A DNA stretch of 38,924 nucleotides from Planococcus koreensis. Lineage in GTDB: Bacteria > Bacillota > Bacilli > Bacillales_A > Planococcaceae. The stretch is taken from the NCBI RefSeq assembly GCF_004761975.1, contig NZ_RQII01000001.1, forward strand, positions 1-38,924. Direction: 5' to 3'. Position numbers and translations under genes: made by a program. Below are positions 25,496 through 33,820 of the stretch, one piece after another (positions within the stretch are counted from its first letter, which is position 1; each line of letters begins with the position of its first letter). Below the pieces are notes generated by a model, which saw only the letters and a program-made list of their open reading frames with translations, searched no databases and was not told where the DNA came from.

Positions 25496-27311
25496 TGCAA
25501 TTCGCCGTCCATTCGGCTACGAACCGGTAATCCGGAAAGAAGACTTAAAAAAGAAAGACAGCAAAAAAAGCGAGCGGGCGGAGAATTGGCAATCCACGCT
25601 GCTGCGCATCTGGAAACTGGTGGATGAACACCGTTTGCTATTAATGACCGTGCTTGCCTTGGTGTTCGTCAGTTCAGCTTTGGCGCTGCTTGGCCCTTAC
25701 CTGATCGGTTATATCATTGATGAATTCATCGTCCCCCAAACGTTCAGCGGGATGGGAACGGTCATCTTCTGGCTCATTGCCGTTTATATCGGGCATTCTG
25801 TTTCGTTATACCTGCAAAACTATTGGATGGTCGGGATTGCCCAAGCGGTGATTTACCGGATGCGCACGAGGCTGTTTGAGCATCTTCAACGCTTGCCGGT
25901 ATCATTCTTCGACAAACGCCAGCATGGCGAGTTGATGAGCCGCATGACGAATGACATCGAGAACGTCTCGACGACGCTCAACAGCACGTTCATCCAGGTG
26001 TTTTCGAGCATCCTGACATTGACGGGAACCATCATTATCATGCTGTGGCTGAGCCCACTGCTGACGGTTTTGACGCTGGTCATCATTCCAATGATGTATG
26101 TGGCGATGCAATGGATCACCAAACGCACAGGGCGCCTTTATAAAGAACAGCAGCAAGCCATCGGCGAATTGAACGGCTTGATCGAGGAATCGATTTCGGG
26201 GCAGAAAATCGTCAAAGCCTTTTCACAGGAGCCACGCGTAATGGAGGAGTTTCTCGTGAAAAGTGAGAATCTTCGCCGTACAGGCTTTTGGGCATGGACT
26301 TTTGCGGGCTTCATTCCGAAAGTGATGAACTTTTTGAACAACGGCAGTTTTGCGATTGTCGCAGGCGTCGGCGGAATTCTTGCGCTGAACGGATCGATTT
26401 CCATCGGCGTCATTGTCATCTTTACCGAGTATGCACGCCAGTTTACGCGTCCGCTCAACGACCTGGCGAATCAGTTTAATACTGTCCTATCAGCTATTGC
26501 GGGTGCGGAGCGGGTATTTTCAATCATGGGAGAAACGGAAGAAAAAGACGAAATCGTATTGAATGTAGATAAGAAATTGCACGGGATGGTCGAATTTGAC
26601 GACGTGTCCTTCAAATACGAAGGCGCAGAAGAGGATTGGACAATCCGCAATGTGAGTTTTGCCGTAGGCGTTGGCCAGACTGCCGCATTAGTCGGAGCAA
26701 CGGGTGCAGGGAAAACGACGATCATGCAATTGCTTGCCCGCTTCTATGACGCAGCGGAAGGGCAGATTCGCCTTGATGGCACACCGATCGAAGCGATGCC
26801 GCGGGAGACGCTGCGCAAACAAATCGCTTTTGTGCTGCAAGACCCATTCCTTTTCGAGGAAACGGTGCGGGAGAATATTCGCTATGGCCGCCTCGATGCC
26901 AGCGACGACGAAGTAGTCGAGGCTGCGAAAAGGAGCAATGCCCATGACTTTATCGAGGCATTGCCGTTCGGCTACGACACGGTGTTGAAAGGCGACGGCT
27001 CGATGATCAGCCAAGGGCAGAAGCAATTGCTGTCGATTGCAAGAGCGCTGATTGCAGATCCTGTCATCCTGTTATTGGATGAAGCGACCAGCAGCATCGA
27101 TACCGTTACAGAGCTGAAAATACAGGAAGCGCTTGAGCATCTCATGTCAGGCCGTACCAGTTTCGTCATTGCACACCGCTTGAATACAGTGCGGCAGGCT
27201 GATTTGGTGCTGGTGATGGAGATGGGGGAATTGGTCGAGTTCGGCAAACAGCAGGACTTGATCGATAAGGGCGGAGTGTACACGGCAATGCTCGCGGATG
27301 CGAAGCTGTAA
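25488..27311 (+). CDS. Heterodimeric ABC exporter, catalytic-Glu subunit (BmrD/YheH-like)
   Basis: 607 residues from the ATG at 25488, preceded by CAGGAGGTGG; the frame extends upstream only within the partner gene. A basic N-terminal stretch (KKKDSKKSERAE) precedes six membrane helices (about 45-330) and the ABC domain with Walker A GATGAGKTT, Walker B VILLLDEATSS with the catalytic Glu, and the switch His in VIAHRLNT. Its signature is SQGQKQ instead of SGGQ. The canonical ATP site thus combines this Walker B with the partner's signature, while the second site is degenerate on both sides. It overlaps the partner gene by eight bases and ends at a bidirectional terminator. Confidence 0.92.
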   Translation: MFDAIRRPFGYEPVIRKEDLKKKDSKKSERAENWQSTLLRIWKLVDEHRLLLMTVLALVFVSSALALLGPYLIGYIIDEFIVPQTFSGMGTVIFWLIAVYIGHSVSLYLQNYWMVGIAQAVIYRMRTRLFEHLQRLPVSFFDKRQHGELMSRMTNDIENVSTTLNSTFIQVFSSILTLTGTIIIMLWLSPLLTVLTLVIIPMMYVAMQWITKRTGRLYKEQQQAIGELNGLIEESISGQKIVKAFSQEPRVMEEFLVKSENLRRTGFWAWTFAGFIPKVMNFLNNGSFAIVAGVGGILALNGSISIGVIVIFTEYARQFTRPLNDLANQFNTVLSAIAGAERVFSIMGETEEKDEIVLNVDKKLHGMVEFDDVSFKYEGAEEDWTIRNVSFAVGVGQTAALVGATGAGKTTIMQLLARFYDAAEGQIRLDGTPIEAMPRETLRKQIAFVLQDPFLFEETVRENIRYGRLDASDDEVVEAAKRSNAHDFIEALPFGYDTVLKGDGSMISQGQKQLLSIARALIADPVILLLDEATSSIDTVTELKIQEALEHLMSGRTSFVIAHRLNTVRQADLVLVMEMGELVEFGKQQDLIDKGGVYTAMLADAKL

Positions 27312-27338
27312 CCGTACAGTAAAAATCATTCCTGACAC

Positions 27339-27382
27339 AAAAGAGACAGAATGCAGCGTACCTGCCATTCTGTCTCTTTTTT
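27339..27382. terminator. Bidirectional terminator between the ABC pair and the acyltransferase pseudogene
   Basis: AAAAGAGACAGAATG and CATTCTGTCTCTTTT form a perfect 15-bp stem with a 12-base loop; A- and T-tracts on both flanks let it work in both directions. Confidence 0.9.
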
Positions 27383-28429
27383 AGCTCAGGTGCATATGTT
27401 TGCGTGGATTGAAACGGCCGATGAGGATTTCGCCGAGCGGAATCGTCTTGGGAATCAAGATGGACAAGACAATCGGCACGAATAACCCCGCTAATGTATA
27501 GGTCAAAATATTATAAGGGAGCATGTCTTTGACAACAAAACCGATGAAGATGTGCAAATACATGATAGAAATTGAATGTTTCTCGATTTTCTCAAACCAA
27601 GGCAGCCGTTTGATGGCTGTCATCTGCTGGAAGATGCCGACGATTAAAGCGGTCATCGCAATCGGTATGATGAGATCCAGCAAGAAATGGTCGTAGCGCA
27701 AAAACTTCAGGCTTAATGGTAATTGATAAATCCGATGCCATCTGCAGCCATCGCCAAAGCAGCGATTGCCGCGGCGATGCCAATTGCAGCTTTCGGGATA
27801 TTCATCCAAAATGCCTTGAAATAATAGCCGATTGCAAAATAGACAACGGCAATAAGCACAACGTCCAAGTTCCAGATCATTGGAATCTGGGCAGAGGCAG
27901 CATCGGGTTCCGAGGCGAGCCCCATAGCGAATGTCCCTTCCAGCTGTGCGGCGATATAACAGGCAGCCAAGATGGTGAACTGCAGCCAGCGCTTTTGGCG
28001 TGTAATCCATAAGAACAGCAAGTAGGTCGCGAACATGACCGTCACAAACCAAAAGACGCCATGTTCGCCGCGCAAGAATCGTCCGCCGACAGTCAATTCG
28101 ATCAAGTCTTGCCTAAGGAAAGCTGAAGTAAGGGTGCCATCGCCGATCATCATGCCGTATTTAAAGAACGTCAATAACAGCAGGAAAAATAGATAAGGCA
28201 CCATCAGCTGCATGAAGCGTTTATGGATTGCCGGTTTTAATTGGCTATTGTCAGCTATCGGTTTAAAGAACAAGCCGCTCAAAAGGAAAAATGCCGGCAT
28301 GTGGAACCAATATATATATGTGATTAAAGGGGATTCAACAGGCATCGGCCCTGAATAATGTCCGATGACAACAAGCACCATCAAGAAACCTTTTACTGCA
28401 TCCACCCACGTTAAACGTTCTTTCGCCAT
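27381..28429 (-). pseudogene. Acyltransferase-3 family membrane protein (fucose-4-O-acetylase-like), frameshifted
   Basis: The first frame (28429 to a TAA at 27715-27713) encodes 238 residues with the acyltransferase-3 hallmark WVDAVKGFLMVLVVIGHYSG and some seven membrane helices. It breaks off after GIGFINYH. The family's expected continuation (PLSLKFLRYDHFLLDLIIPI and more membrane helices to PRKHMHLS) is present without a gap in another frame down to 27381. The total span of 1049 bases is one short of 350 codons, so a single lost base near 27716-27721 explains it, restoring a 349-residue protein. Intact relatives O-acetylate cell-surface sugars. The break could be real decay, a sequencing error or phase variation, although no homopolymer is seen there. 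Confidence 0.82.
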
Positions 28430-28573
28430 AATCTGACCTCCGAAAATAAATTCATCAACACATTATAGCCTATCTAAAGCGCCTTTAAACCGATGATACA
28501 CAACGGTAAAAGTTCGTTTAATTCTGTAATCTTGTGATACCATGAAAATAATCAAGCGAAGGGATGGTGGAAA

Positions 28574-29425
28574 ATGAATATTTCCCTATCAATAGAGTCA
28601 TTTCCGTTGGATGGCAAGACCGTTCAGGATGCCTCAGATTTTTTAGCCTTATTTCAAACAGATTACAGCCAAGTGCTCCATAGACCGCTATGGCAAAACC
28701 CCGAAGCCCGAGGATTTGCAGTTCTTGCTTATACAGATGACGGGAAATTAGCAGGATTTGCTTCTTCGGCAGATATCGTCGGTTTGCATCATTATGAGTG
28801 GTCCGTGCTTGTGCACACCGATTACCGCCGGATGTCGCTTGGCACCGCATTGGCAGAAGGCATTGAACATGGCCATAGCCAGCGCCAGGCAGAAAGTGTA
28901 TTGGCTGCATCCATTGAAACGCCGGAAGCTGCACAATTTCTGGAAAGCCTCAGTTACAGGCTCGATTTCAAGGAAATCCTGATGGCGGCGGAACCGATGG
29001 AGGAGATGGCATTGCCGAAAGATTTGGAGGTGCGGTCCTATAACGGCGAACGGGAAGAACTCGATGCGCTGTTAGAGGCGGCATTTGATGAAGGGATCTT
29101 ATCCGTGATTTCGCATAATATCGAGTCGCCCGACCGGAACGTTTGGGTGATGGCACGGGACGGCAAGATGGTGGCTGCTGCGACACTTCTTGAGGAAGGC
29201 GCGGATTTATGGGTGACGGCATTCGCTGTCGATCCGAAACAGCAAGGAAAAGGCTATGGCAAAGCTTTCTTATTATGGTGCAGGCATCATGCATTTGCTG
29301 TTGGCAAGCGCCAAGTCCTGCTGGATGTCGAAACGGAAAACGATGCACTGAAAGTTTATGGGAAATCCGGCTTCCATGCAGTAGACACCGTGGCCTATTG
29401 GAAAAAGGCTGCAGAAGCGGCATAA
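28574..29425 (+). CDS. Tandem GNAT acetyltransferase
   Basis: 283 residues containing two GNAT-like units. The first (about 20-135) has WSVLVHTDYRRMSLGTALAEG, in which the acetyl-CoA loop is imperfect. The second (about 150-280) has the better VTAFAVDPKQQGKGYGKAFLLW and the NDALKVYGKSGFHAVDT motif at the end, so the C-terminal unit is the likely catalytic one. Double-GNAT proteins acetylate small molecules or amino groups; the target here is unknown. GGATGGTGG precedes the ATG. It is probably the first gene of a unit with kynA and the glycerophosphodiesterase gene, since no terminator separates them. Confidence 0.87.
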   Translation: MNISLSIESFPLDGKTVQDASDFLALFQTDYSQVLHRPLWQNPEARGFAVLAYTDDGKLAGFASSADIVGLHHYEWSVLVHTDYRRMSLGTALAEGIEHGHSQRQAESVLAASIETPEAAQFLESLSYRLDFKEILMAAEPMEEMALPKDLEVRSYNGEREELDALLEAAFDEGILSVISHNIESPDRNVWVMARDGKMVAAATLLEEGADLWVTAFAVDPKQQGKGYGKAFLLWCRHHAFAVGKRQVLLDVETENDALKVYGKSGFHAVDTVAYWKKAAEAA

Positions 29426-29498
29426 TTGGTATGGAATACGAGCATAGCGGGTATAGCAGATGAGGACAGCTGAAGATGAGCAGGACGGAGCCCAATCC

Positions 29499-30353
29499 AT
29501 GAACGATTACAAAAACGGCCAAAATATTGCAGCTGCAAATGAAAGCAGCATCCGCACGGATTTCAAAGAAAGCATGACGTATGGGGAATATCTGCATCTG
29601 GACCAATTGCTGAACGCACAAGGCGGGGTCAGCGGACATCACGATGAAACCCTATTCATCATCATCCATCAAGTGTCCGAACTATGGATGAAGCTGATTT
29701 TGCATGAATTGACCTCGGCAATCGACCATATCGGCAATGATGATCTCCAGCCGGCCTTCAAGCAATTGGCGCGCGTTTCGAAAATCCAATCCCAGATCAT
29801 CCAAGGCTGGGACGTGCTCGCAACGATGACGCCAGCAGAATACATGGAATTCCGCGGAGATCTTGGAAATGCCAGCGGTTTTCAGTCGTATCAATACCGG
29901 ATGATTGAATTTGCCTTGGGCTATAAAACACAGCATGTGTTGAAAATCTACGAAAAAGATGATGCGCTGCATCAAACGCTGCTGGAAGCTTTCGGCAAAC
30001 CCGGCCTTTATGACGCGGCTATCCAGAAACTGGCCCGAAGCGGTTTCCATATCAATCCTGATGTCTTGAACCGTGACGTTACGAAAGTCTATGAATCGGA
30101 TGAAAGCGTCAGAGAGGCGTGGAAAACAGTTTACCGCGATGTGGAAACGCATTGGGAATTATACCAATTGGCTGAAAAACTCGTCGATATCGAAGACTGG
30201 CTTCAGCAATGGCGCTTCCGCCACATGAAAACAGTGGAACGCATCATCGGTTTTAAACAAGGTACAGGCGGCTCATCAGGAGTCAACTACCTGAAGAAAG
30301 TGCTCGACCAATACTTCTTCCCGGAACTATGGGAAATTCGGACGGAAATTTAG
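29499..30353 (+). CDS. kynA: Tryptophan 2,3-dioxygenase
   Basis: 284 residues from the ATG at 29499; an earlier ATG at 29460 would add 13 residues not seen in Bacillus KynA. Hallmarks of the haem dioxygenase are all present: [33 protein letters not shown] with the active-site His, [16 protein letters not shown] and [29 protein letters not shown], whose His is the axial haem ligand and whose GTGGS loop closes over the substrate. It converts L-tryptophan to N-formylkynurenine. No kynB, kynU or other tryptophan gene is nearby, so the next steps would be encoded elsewhere. The glycerophosphodiesterase gene follows after 11 bases. Confidence 0.95.
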   Translation: MNDYKNGQNIAAANESSIRTDFKESMTYGEYLHLDQLLNAQGGVSGHHDETLFIIIHQVSELWMKLILHELTSAIDHIGNDDLQPAFKQLARVSKIQSQIIQGWDVLATMTPAEYMEFRGDLGNASGFQSYQYRMIEFALGYKTQHVLKIYEKDDALHQTLLEAFGKPGLYDAAIQKLARSGFHINPDVLNRDVTKVYESDESVREAWKTVYRDVETHWELYQLAEKLVDIEDWLQQWRFRHMKTVERIIGFKQGTGGSSGVNYLKKVLDQYFFPELWEIRTEI

Positions 30354-30364
30354 GAGGCCACGTG

Positions 30365-31078
30365 ATGAAGATTTTTGCACATAGAGGAAGTTCCGGAACA
30401 CATCCGGAAAACACGCTGGCTGCTTTTAAAGCAGCTGCGGCATTGCCTATCGACGGTGTAGAAATCGATGTGCATTTGACTAAAGATGGGGAGATTGCTG
30501 TCATCCATGATGAAAGAATCAATCGGACAACTGACGGCAAAGGCTATGTGAAAGACATGACAATGGACGAATTGCAGGAATACGATGCAGGTTCTTGGTT
30601 CTCGGAAGAGTGGAGCGGCGAACGCATCCCGACACTTGATGAGGTATTTGAAATTTTCGAAGACACGCCTCATCGACTGAATATCGAGATCAAATCGGAT
30701 GTTTTTCCATACGATACGCTCGTAGATAAAGTCATCAACCTCGCCAACAAGCGGGGGCTGATGGACAGGCTGCTGCTGTCTTCGTTCAACCACGAAGACG
30801 TCCTCCATATCTGCCGTGAAACGGAAGTGAAGTCGGCAATACTGACTTCCCAGATTTACGTGGATGTTTACGATTATGCCCGGGTCATCGGAACCAAACA
30901 AATCCATGTCTCGCTGCCGGCTGCATTCCGGAAAATGACGAGCGATGCTTTAAGAAAAGGGTCGATTGTCTACGTGTATACCGTCAATACCATTGAATAC
31001 GCCGAACAATTGCAGCAAATCGGCATTCATGGCATTTTCACGGATTACCCGGAACGTATGCTTGAAAAGTTGAAATGA
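30365..31078 (+). CDS. Glycerophosphodiester phosphodiesterase (GDPD family)
   Basis: 237 residues from the ATG at 30365, seven bases after TAGGAGG, which overlaps the kynA stop. The GDPD motifs are complete: FAHRGSSGTHPENT with the catalytic His and Arg, VEIDVHLTKDGEIAVIHDERINRTT with Glu/Asp metal ligands and the second catalytic His, then NIEIKSD, LLSSFNH and VYTVNT. No signal peptide, so it acts in the cytosol, releasing glycerol 3-phosphate and an alcohol from glycerophosphodiesters made by lipid turnover. It is last in the GNAT-kynA unit and ends at the first copy of a duplicated terminator. Confidence 0.92.
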   Translation: MKIFAHRGSSGTHPENTLAAFKAAAALPIDGVEIDVHLTKDGEIAVIHDERINRTTDGKGYVKDMTMDELQEYDAGSWFSEEWSGERIPTLDEVFEIFEDTPHRLNIEIKSDVFPYDTLVDKVINLANKRGLMDRLLLSSFNHEDVLHICRETEVKSAILTSQIYVDVYDYARVIGTKQIHVSLPAAFRKMTSDALRKGSIVYVYTVNTIEYAEQLQQIGIHGIFTDYPERMLEKLK

Positions 31079-31081
31079 TAT

Positions 31082-31117
31082 CAAAAACAGGACCCGGTGC
31101 AAACTGCGCCGGGTCCT
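31082..31117 (+). repeat. 36-bp direct repeat, left copy (contains a terminator stem)
   Basis: Identical over 36 bases to 31591-31626, starting CAAAAACAGGACCCGG and ending CCGGGTCCT. The two copies bracket 473 bp (31118-31590) of repeat-rich non-coding sequence. Left of this copy is the gdpD stop; right of the other copy is the rest of a symmetrical terminator. Confidence 0.9.
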
Positions 31118-31119
31118 TT
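31090..31119 (+). terminator. Terminator of the glycerophosphodiesterase gene (copy 1, shortened T-tract)
   Basis: GGACCCGGTGC / GCGCCGGGTCC stem with loop AAACT, followed only by TTTC. The T-tract is much poorer than in the second copy, so it may terminate less well. Confidence 0.75.
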
Positions 31120-31150
31120 CATGTTGTCGAGAAACTTAGATGTTGGTTAT

Positions 31151-31272
31151 GCATTTCGCTTCAGGTGGACGCGTTCCGCGGGCACGGCTTCAGCCGCTTC
31201 CCTCGCTCTGCTCAGTCCAGGGTCTTCAGCTCGTGCTGTCCCCGCTGGAGTCGCCGCCTTCCGCTTCATTCA
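31151..31272 (+). repeat. GC-rich repeat element, type B
   Basis: About 122 bp of GC-rich, pyrimidine-rich sequence beginning GCATTTCGCTTCAGGTGG and ending CGCCTTCCGCTTCATT. Its core shares with type A the pattern CCGCGGGC, AGCC, TCGCT, GGGTCT and CCCGC-GG, and CCGCGGG pairs with CCCCGCTGG in the same relative place. I recall sequences of this kind scattered in several Bacillales genomes, but cannot confirm it here. No ribosome site or plausible protein is associated. Confidence 0.6.
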
Positions 31273-31354
31273 AAGGTATTTCTAAATAGAGAGTCATTTC
31301 TTTTACTGAAGAACACAAAAGATATACTTTTTGCAGTTTCTTTCCTGTTCTCTA

Positions 31355-31557
31355 GATATGGAGCAAAACAGCGGAGAAAACCTTACTGCTCCTGCAGTGC
31401 TACGCACTTCGTCGCAAAGACTTGCCCTCGCAGGCTTCGGGTAAGTCTTGCCTGCGGGGCAGAGAAGCGACGAGACAGCCGAGACACCGCAGGGAGCGCA
31501 GCGACTGAGGAGACTTGGTGCTCGCCCGCGGCAAGCGGAGCTGTTTTGCGGAATATC
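31355..31557 (-). repeat. MITE-like repeat element, copy 2 (type A, inverted)
   Basis: 203-bp copy of the element at 7413-7608 in opposite orientation. Terminal inverted repeats are GATATGGAGCAAAACAGC and GCTGTTTTGCGGAATATC. By eye the two copies agree at well over four fifths of positions, differing by small indels in the middle (CTCGCTTTCCCGC against CTCGTCGCTTCTCTGCCCCGC). Non-coding in my judgement. It sits with the type B element inside the interval flanked by the 36-bp direct repeats; the rest of this 600-base gap shows nothing else recognisable. Confidence 0.75.
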
Positions 31558-31590
31558 GACTCCATCAGAAAAATGATTTACCTTTCTCAA

Positions 31591-31626
31591 CAAAAACAGG
31601 ACCCGGTGCAAACTGCGCCGGGTCCT
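31591..31626 (+). repeat. 36-bp direct repeat, right copy
   Basis: Exact match to 31082-31117. Sequence diverges immediately on both sides, so the repeat has sharp borders. Confidence 0.9.
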
Positions 31627-31632
31627 GTTTTT
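31592..31632. terminator. Bidirectional terminator (copy 2) serving the DUF2804 gene
   Basis: AAAAACAGGACCCGG and CCGGGTCCTGTTTTT pair perfectly for 15 bp, extended by an inner GC step, with A- and T-tracts on both sides. On the minus strand it lies 47 bases beyond the DUF2804 stop. Confidence 0.88.
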
Positions 31633-31679
31633 ATTATTCATATTAGGTGCTTTGTGCAATCATCATGCAGTTGCAGGCT

Positions 31680-32699
31680 TCACCATTTCGCGAAATGCTC
31701 CTCGACGGCTCCGAGGATTTGGGAGATTTTCAATTTCCGGCCGTCAGGGTAACGGACATAGCCATTGAAATAGCCGATCATTTGATGGATTTCCGATTTT
31801 ACCAGCTTCAAGTCTGTTTTCGATTCTCGCTCGAAAAACGGCGTGAAAGTCAGTTTAACGTCATCTGAAAACTTGCTCTGGATAAACCAGGGCTCTTTGT
31901 AATTCTCGCTATTGTAATGGAAAAGGACGTCTTCGTGCAGTTTAGTCATCTTGCCATCAACAAAAAAAGCATTTTCGGTCATGCCGGTGCCGTCTGTCCA
32001 TTTGCCCCCGAAATTCAAGCCGATGGTTTTACCGTCAGAGCGCTGCGAAGCAACTCCCCAATTCCATGAGGACTCCCGCGGCCAGATGCCTCTGCCGTAA
32101 TCGAGGACTGCAAAACTGTCGCCCGGATCCATTTTATAGGTCCGGTTGCCAAGCTTGACCGAACCGGTAGCAGGAAGGGACAGGTGCTTGCCTGTGAATT
32201 GGAAAGTCTGGCGGTTCCAAGGGATCACTACATTAAGTGAATCGTGGTTTTCGGGGTGGCGGATCCGCAATGAAGCTTCCAGCGGCTCTCCATCGAAGTC
32301 TTCCACTTCTACTGAAATGCAGGTTTCATTTTGCTCATATTCAAACTTTATATTCATCTCTTCATGGCGGAAGTGGCTGGTATCAAGAACTTGATTGGGC
32401 AATTTAATTTGGCGGGTGAAGGGCATAATGACAGTTTTCTCATAAAAACGCTGCGTTTCGTAATTCAGGAAATAGACAAAGCACACCGTCGAGTAATCCA
32501 AATGGCAGATTGTAGCTGAAAACATCACTTCTTCACCGAAAACACACCAGTAATTCCATTTTTTCTTGCGCATGAAATTGCCACGGAGATTGCTGACTAC
32601 CAGTGGCTGGCGTGCAAAACCTATCGCATTCGGATTTAATTGTCCTTTTGCATCACATAGCATGACATGTTCCGTAATTTCACGTTCCATATGTTGCAT
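31680..32699 (-). CDS. DUF2804 family protein
   Basis: 339 residues from the ATG at 32699, chosen because GAGGTGG lies five bases upstream and the length then equals the family's usual 340; longer frames lack this. Recognisable DUF2804 features are MLCDAKGQLNPNAIGFARQPLVVSNLRG, then RKKKWNYWCV, and later YGRGIWPRESSWNWGVASQ and GLNFGGKWTDGTGMTENAF. The C-terminal half looks like a beta-rich, lipocalin- or AttH-like fold. No signal peptide or membrane helix. The function of the family is unknown. Transcribed alone; terminator copy 2 of the duplicated pair follows. Confidence 0.85.
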   Translation of the reverse strand: MQHMEREITEHVMLCDAKGQLNPNAIGFARQPLVVSNLRGNFMRKKKWNYWCVFGEEVMFSATICHLDYSTVCFVYFLNYETQRFYEKTVIMPFTRQIKLPNQVLDTSHFRHEEMNIKFEYEQNETCISVEVEDFDGEPLEASLRIRHPENHDSLNVVIPWNRQTFQFTGKHLSLPATGSVKLGNRTYKMDPGDSFAVLDYGRGIWPRESSWNWGVASQRSDGKTIGLNFGGKWTDGTGMTENAFFVDGKMTKLHEDVLFHYNSENYKEPWFIQSKFSDDVKLTFTPFFERESKTDLKLVKSEIHQMIGYFNGYVRYPDGRKLKISQILGAVEEHFAKW

Positions 32700-32783
32700 T
32701 GAATCCACCTCACCTTCAGCGATCATTGTAAATGGTAATTCCATTGTAGCAGAATTTTCACAAAATAGCCGTCGGTAAGGTGG

Positions 32784-32820
32784 AAAAAAGCCCCAGACAT
32801 TTTTCATGCCCGGGGCTTTC
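32784..32820 (-). terminator. Terminator of the degV gene
   Basis: On the minus strand AAAGCCCC-GGG-CAT and ATG-TCT-GGGGCTTT pair with small mismatches around GAAAA, ending in TTTTTT. Confidence 0.82.
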
Positions 32821-32822
32821 AA

Positions 32823-33683
32823 TTAGTTCTGTGGCGGCTTTCTCCAAAGCAGGGCGATGGTTCCCTCACCTGCATGCACTGCAAGCGATGAGCTTAGGTC
32901 TCCGACTAGGATTTTGGCTCCGGGCACAATTTTCAGGATGTCCTGTTTCAGGCTTTCGGCTTCGTCCAGCACATTGCCGTGCATGATCTGGAACGTGTCG
33001 GTGCCGTATTTTTCATGGTCTTCTTTTACACGGTCCAGCAGATATTGGACCGCTTTTTTATGGGAGCGGACTTTGTCGATCGGCACCAATTCGCCTTCCG
33101 CGCTCAATTGGACGATCGGCTTCACTTTCAGCAGGCTGCCGATATAATACTGGGCTCCGCTCATGCGGCCGCCTTTGTATAATTGGGACAGGTTGCCGAT
33201 CAAAATGTAATTGCGCAGGTCATGTACCTCTTTTTGCAGGCGCTCGGCAATTTCCTCAGCCTCCATGCCTTGCTTCTGCAACACAAGGCCGCGGTCAATC
33301 AAACCGGACAAGCCATAAGACAATGCCAGCGAGTCGATTGCATAGACTTTAAAGCTGGTCATTTCGGCAGCCGCCGTAGACGATGCAATCGTGCCGCTCA
33401 ATTTAGCAGAAGCGTGGACGGCAATTGCGCATTCGTATTCTTCTTTCAGCTTTTCATAGAGTTCGGCGAATTTGCCGGCAGAAGGCTGGGATGTCTTTGG
33501 AAATTCAGCAGAGCTTTTAATGCGCGCATACAATTCTTTATTCGTTAAATCGACGCCATCGTCTATGAATTCTTCTTGGCCGAAATGGATGTTCAATGGC
33601 ACCATATATACGTCAGGATGGGCTTTGAATTCTTCAGTGACGAATCCTGTTGAGTCAAGGATCCAAGCAATAGGTTTTTTCAT
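32823..33683 (-). CDS. DegV family fatty-acid-binding protein
   Basis: 286 residues, the usual DegV length. Motifs: ILDSTGF at the N-terminus, FPKTSQPSAGKF (the TSQPS acyl-carboxylate site), HASAKLSGTIASS (the second Ser/Thr site) and the C-terminal VGDLSSSLAVHAGEGTIAL with its conserved His. DegV/FakB proteins hold a fatty acid and, with the kinase FakA, pass it as acyl phosphate to phospholipid synthesis. Several paralogues per genome are normal, so this one need not be the principal FakB. The neighbouring upstream gene encodes a PlsY-like acyltransferase that uses acyl phosphate, an attractive functional link. Extended -10 promoter upstream. Confidence 0.9.
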   Translation of the reverse strand: MKKPIAWILDSTGFVTEEFKAHPDVYMVPLNIHFGQEEFIDDGVDLTNKELYARIKSSAEFPKTSQPSAGKFAELYEKLKEEYECAIAVHASAKLSGTIASSTAAAEMTSFKVYAIDSLALSYGLSGLIDRGLVLQKQGMEAEEIAERLQKEVHDLRNYILIGNLSQLYKGGRMSGAQYYIGSLLKVKPIVQLSAEGELVPIDKVRSHKKAVQYLLDRVKEDHEKYGTDTFQIMHGNVLDEAESLKQDILKIVPGAKILVGDLSSSLAVHAGEGTIALLWRKPPQN

Positions 33684-33724
33684 GTGTCATAACATCCTAT
33701 CATTAAAGTTTTTTGAATAAATAA

Positions 33725-33733
33725 ACTATAACA
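33725..33733 (-). promoter_or_regulatory. Probable extended -10 promoter of degV
   Basis: Minus strand TGTTATAGT gives a TGn extension plus -10 TATAGT about 40 bases before the ATG. No good -35 at the proper distance. Confidence 0.35.
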
Positions 33734-33820
33734 TGAATAGCTTTAAGGACATAGTACTATCTTGGAATCGAGTGAATACGCGGTTTTAGGTAGATTCTAA
33801 TATTAGTGAATGGATAGTAT

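Noticed and set aside
28542..28577. 11-codon leader frame overlapping the GNAT start
   Set aside because: No ribosome site or regulatory codon run; overlap of ATG and TGA is easily accidental.
31075..31752. Open frame of 225 codons from the gdpD end through the repeat cluster
   Set aside because: It passes through two terminators and both repeat types, has no ribosome site and no protein-like character.
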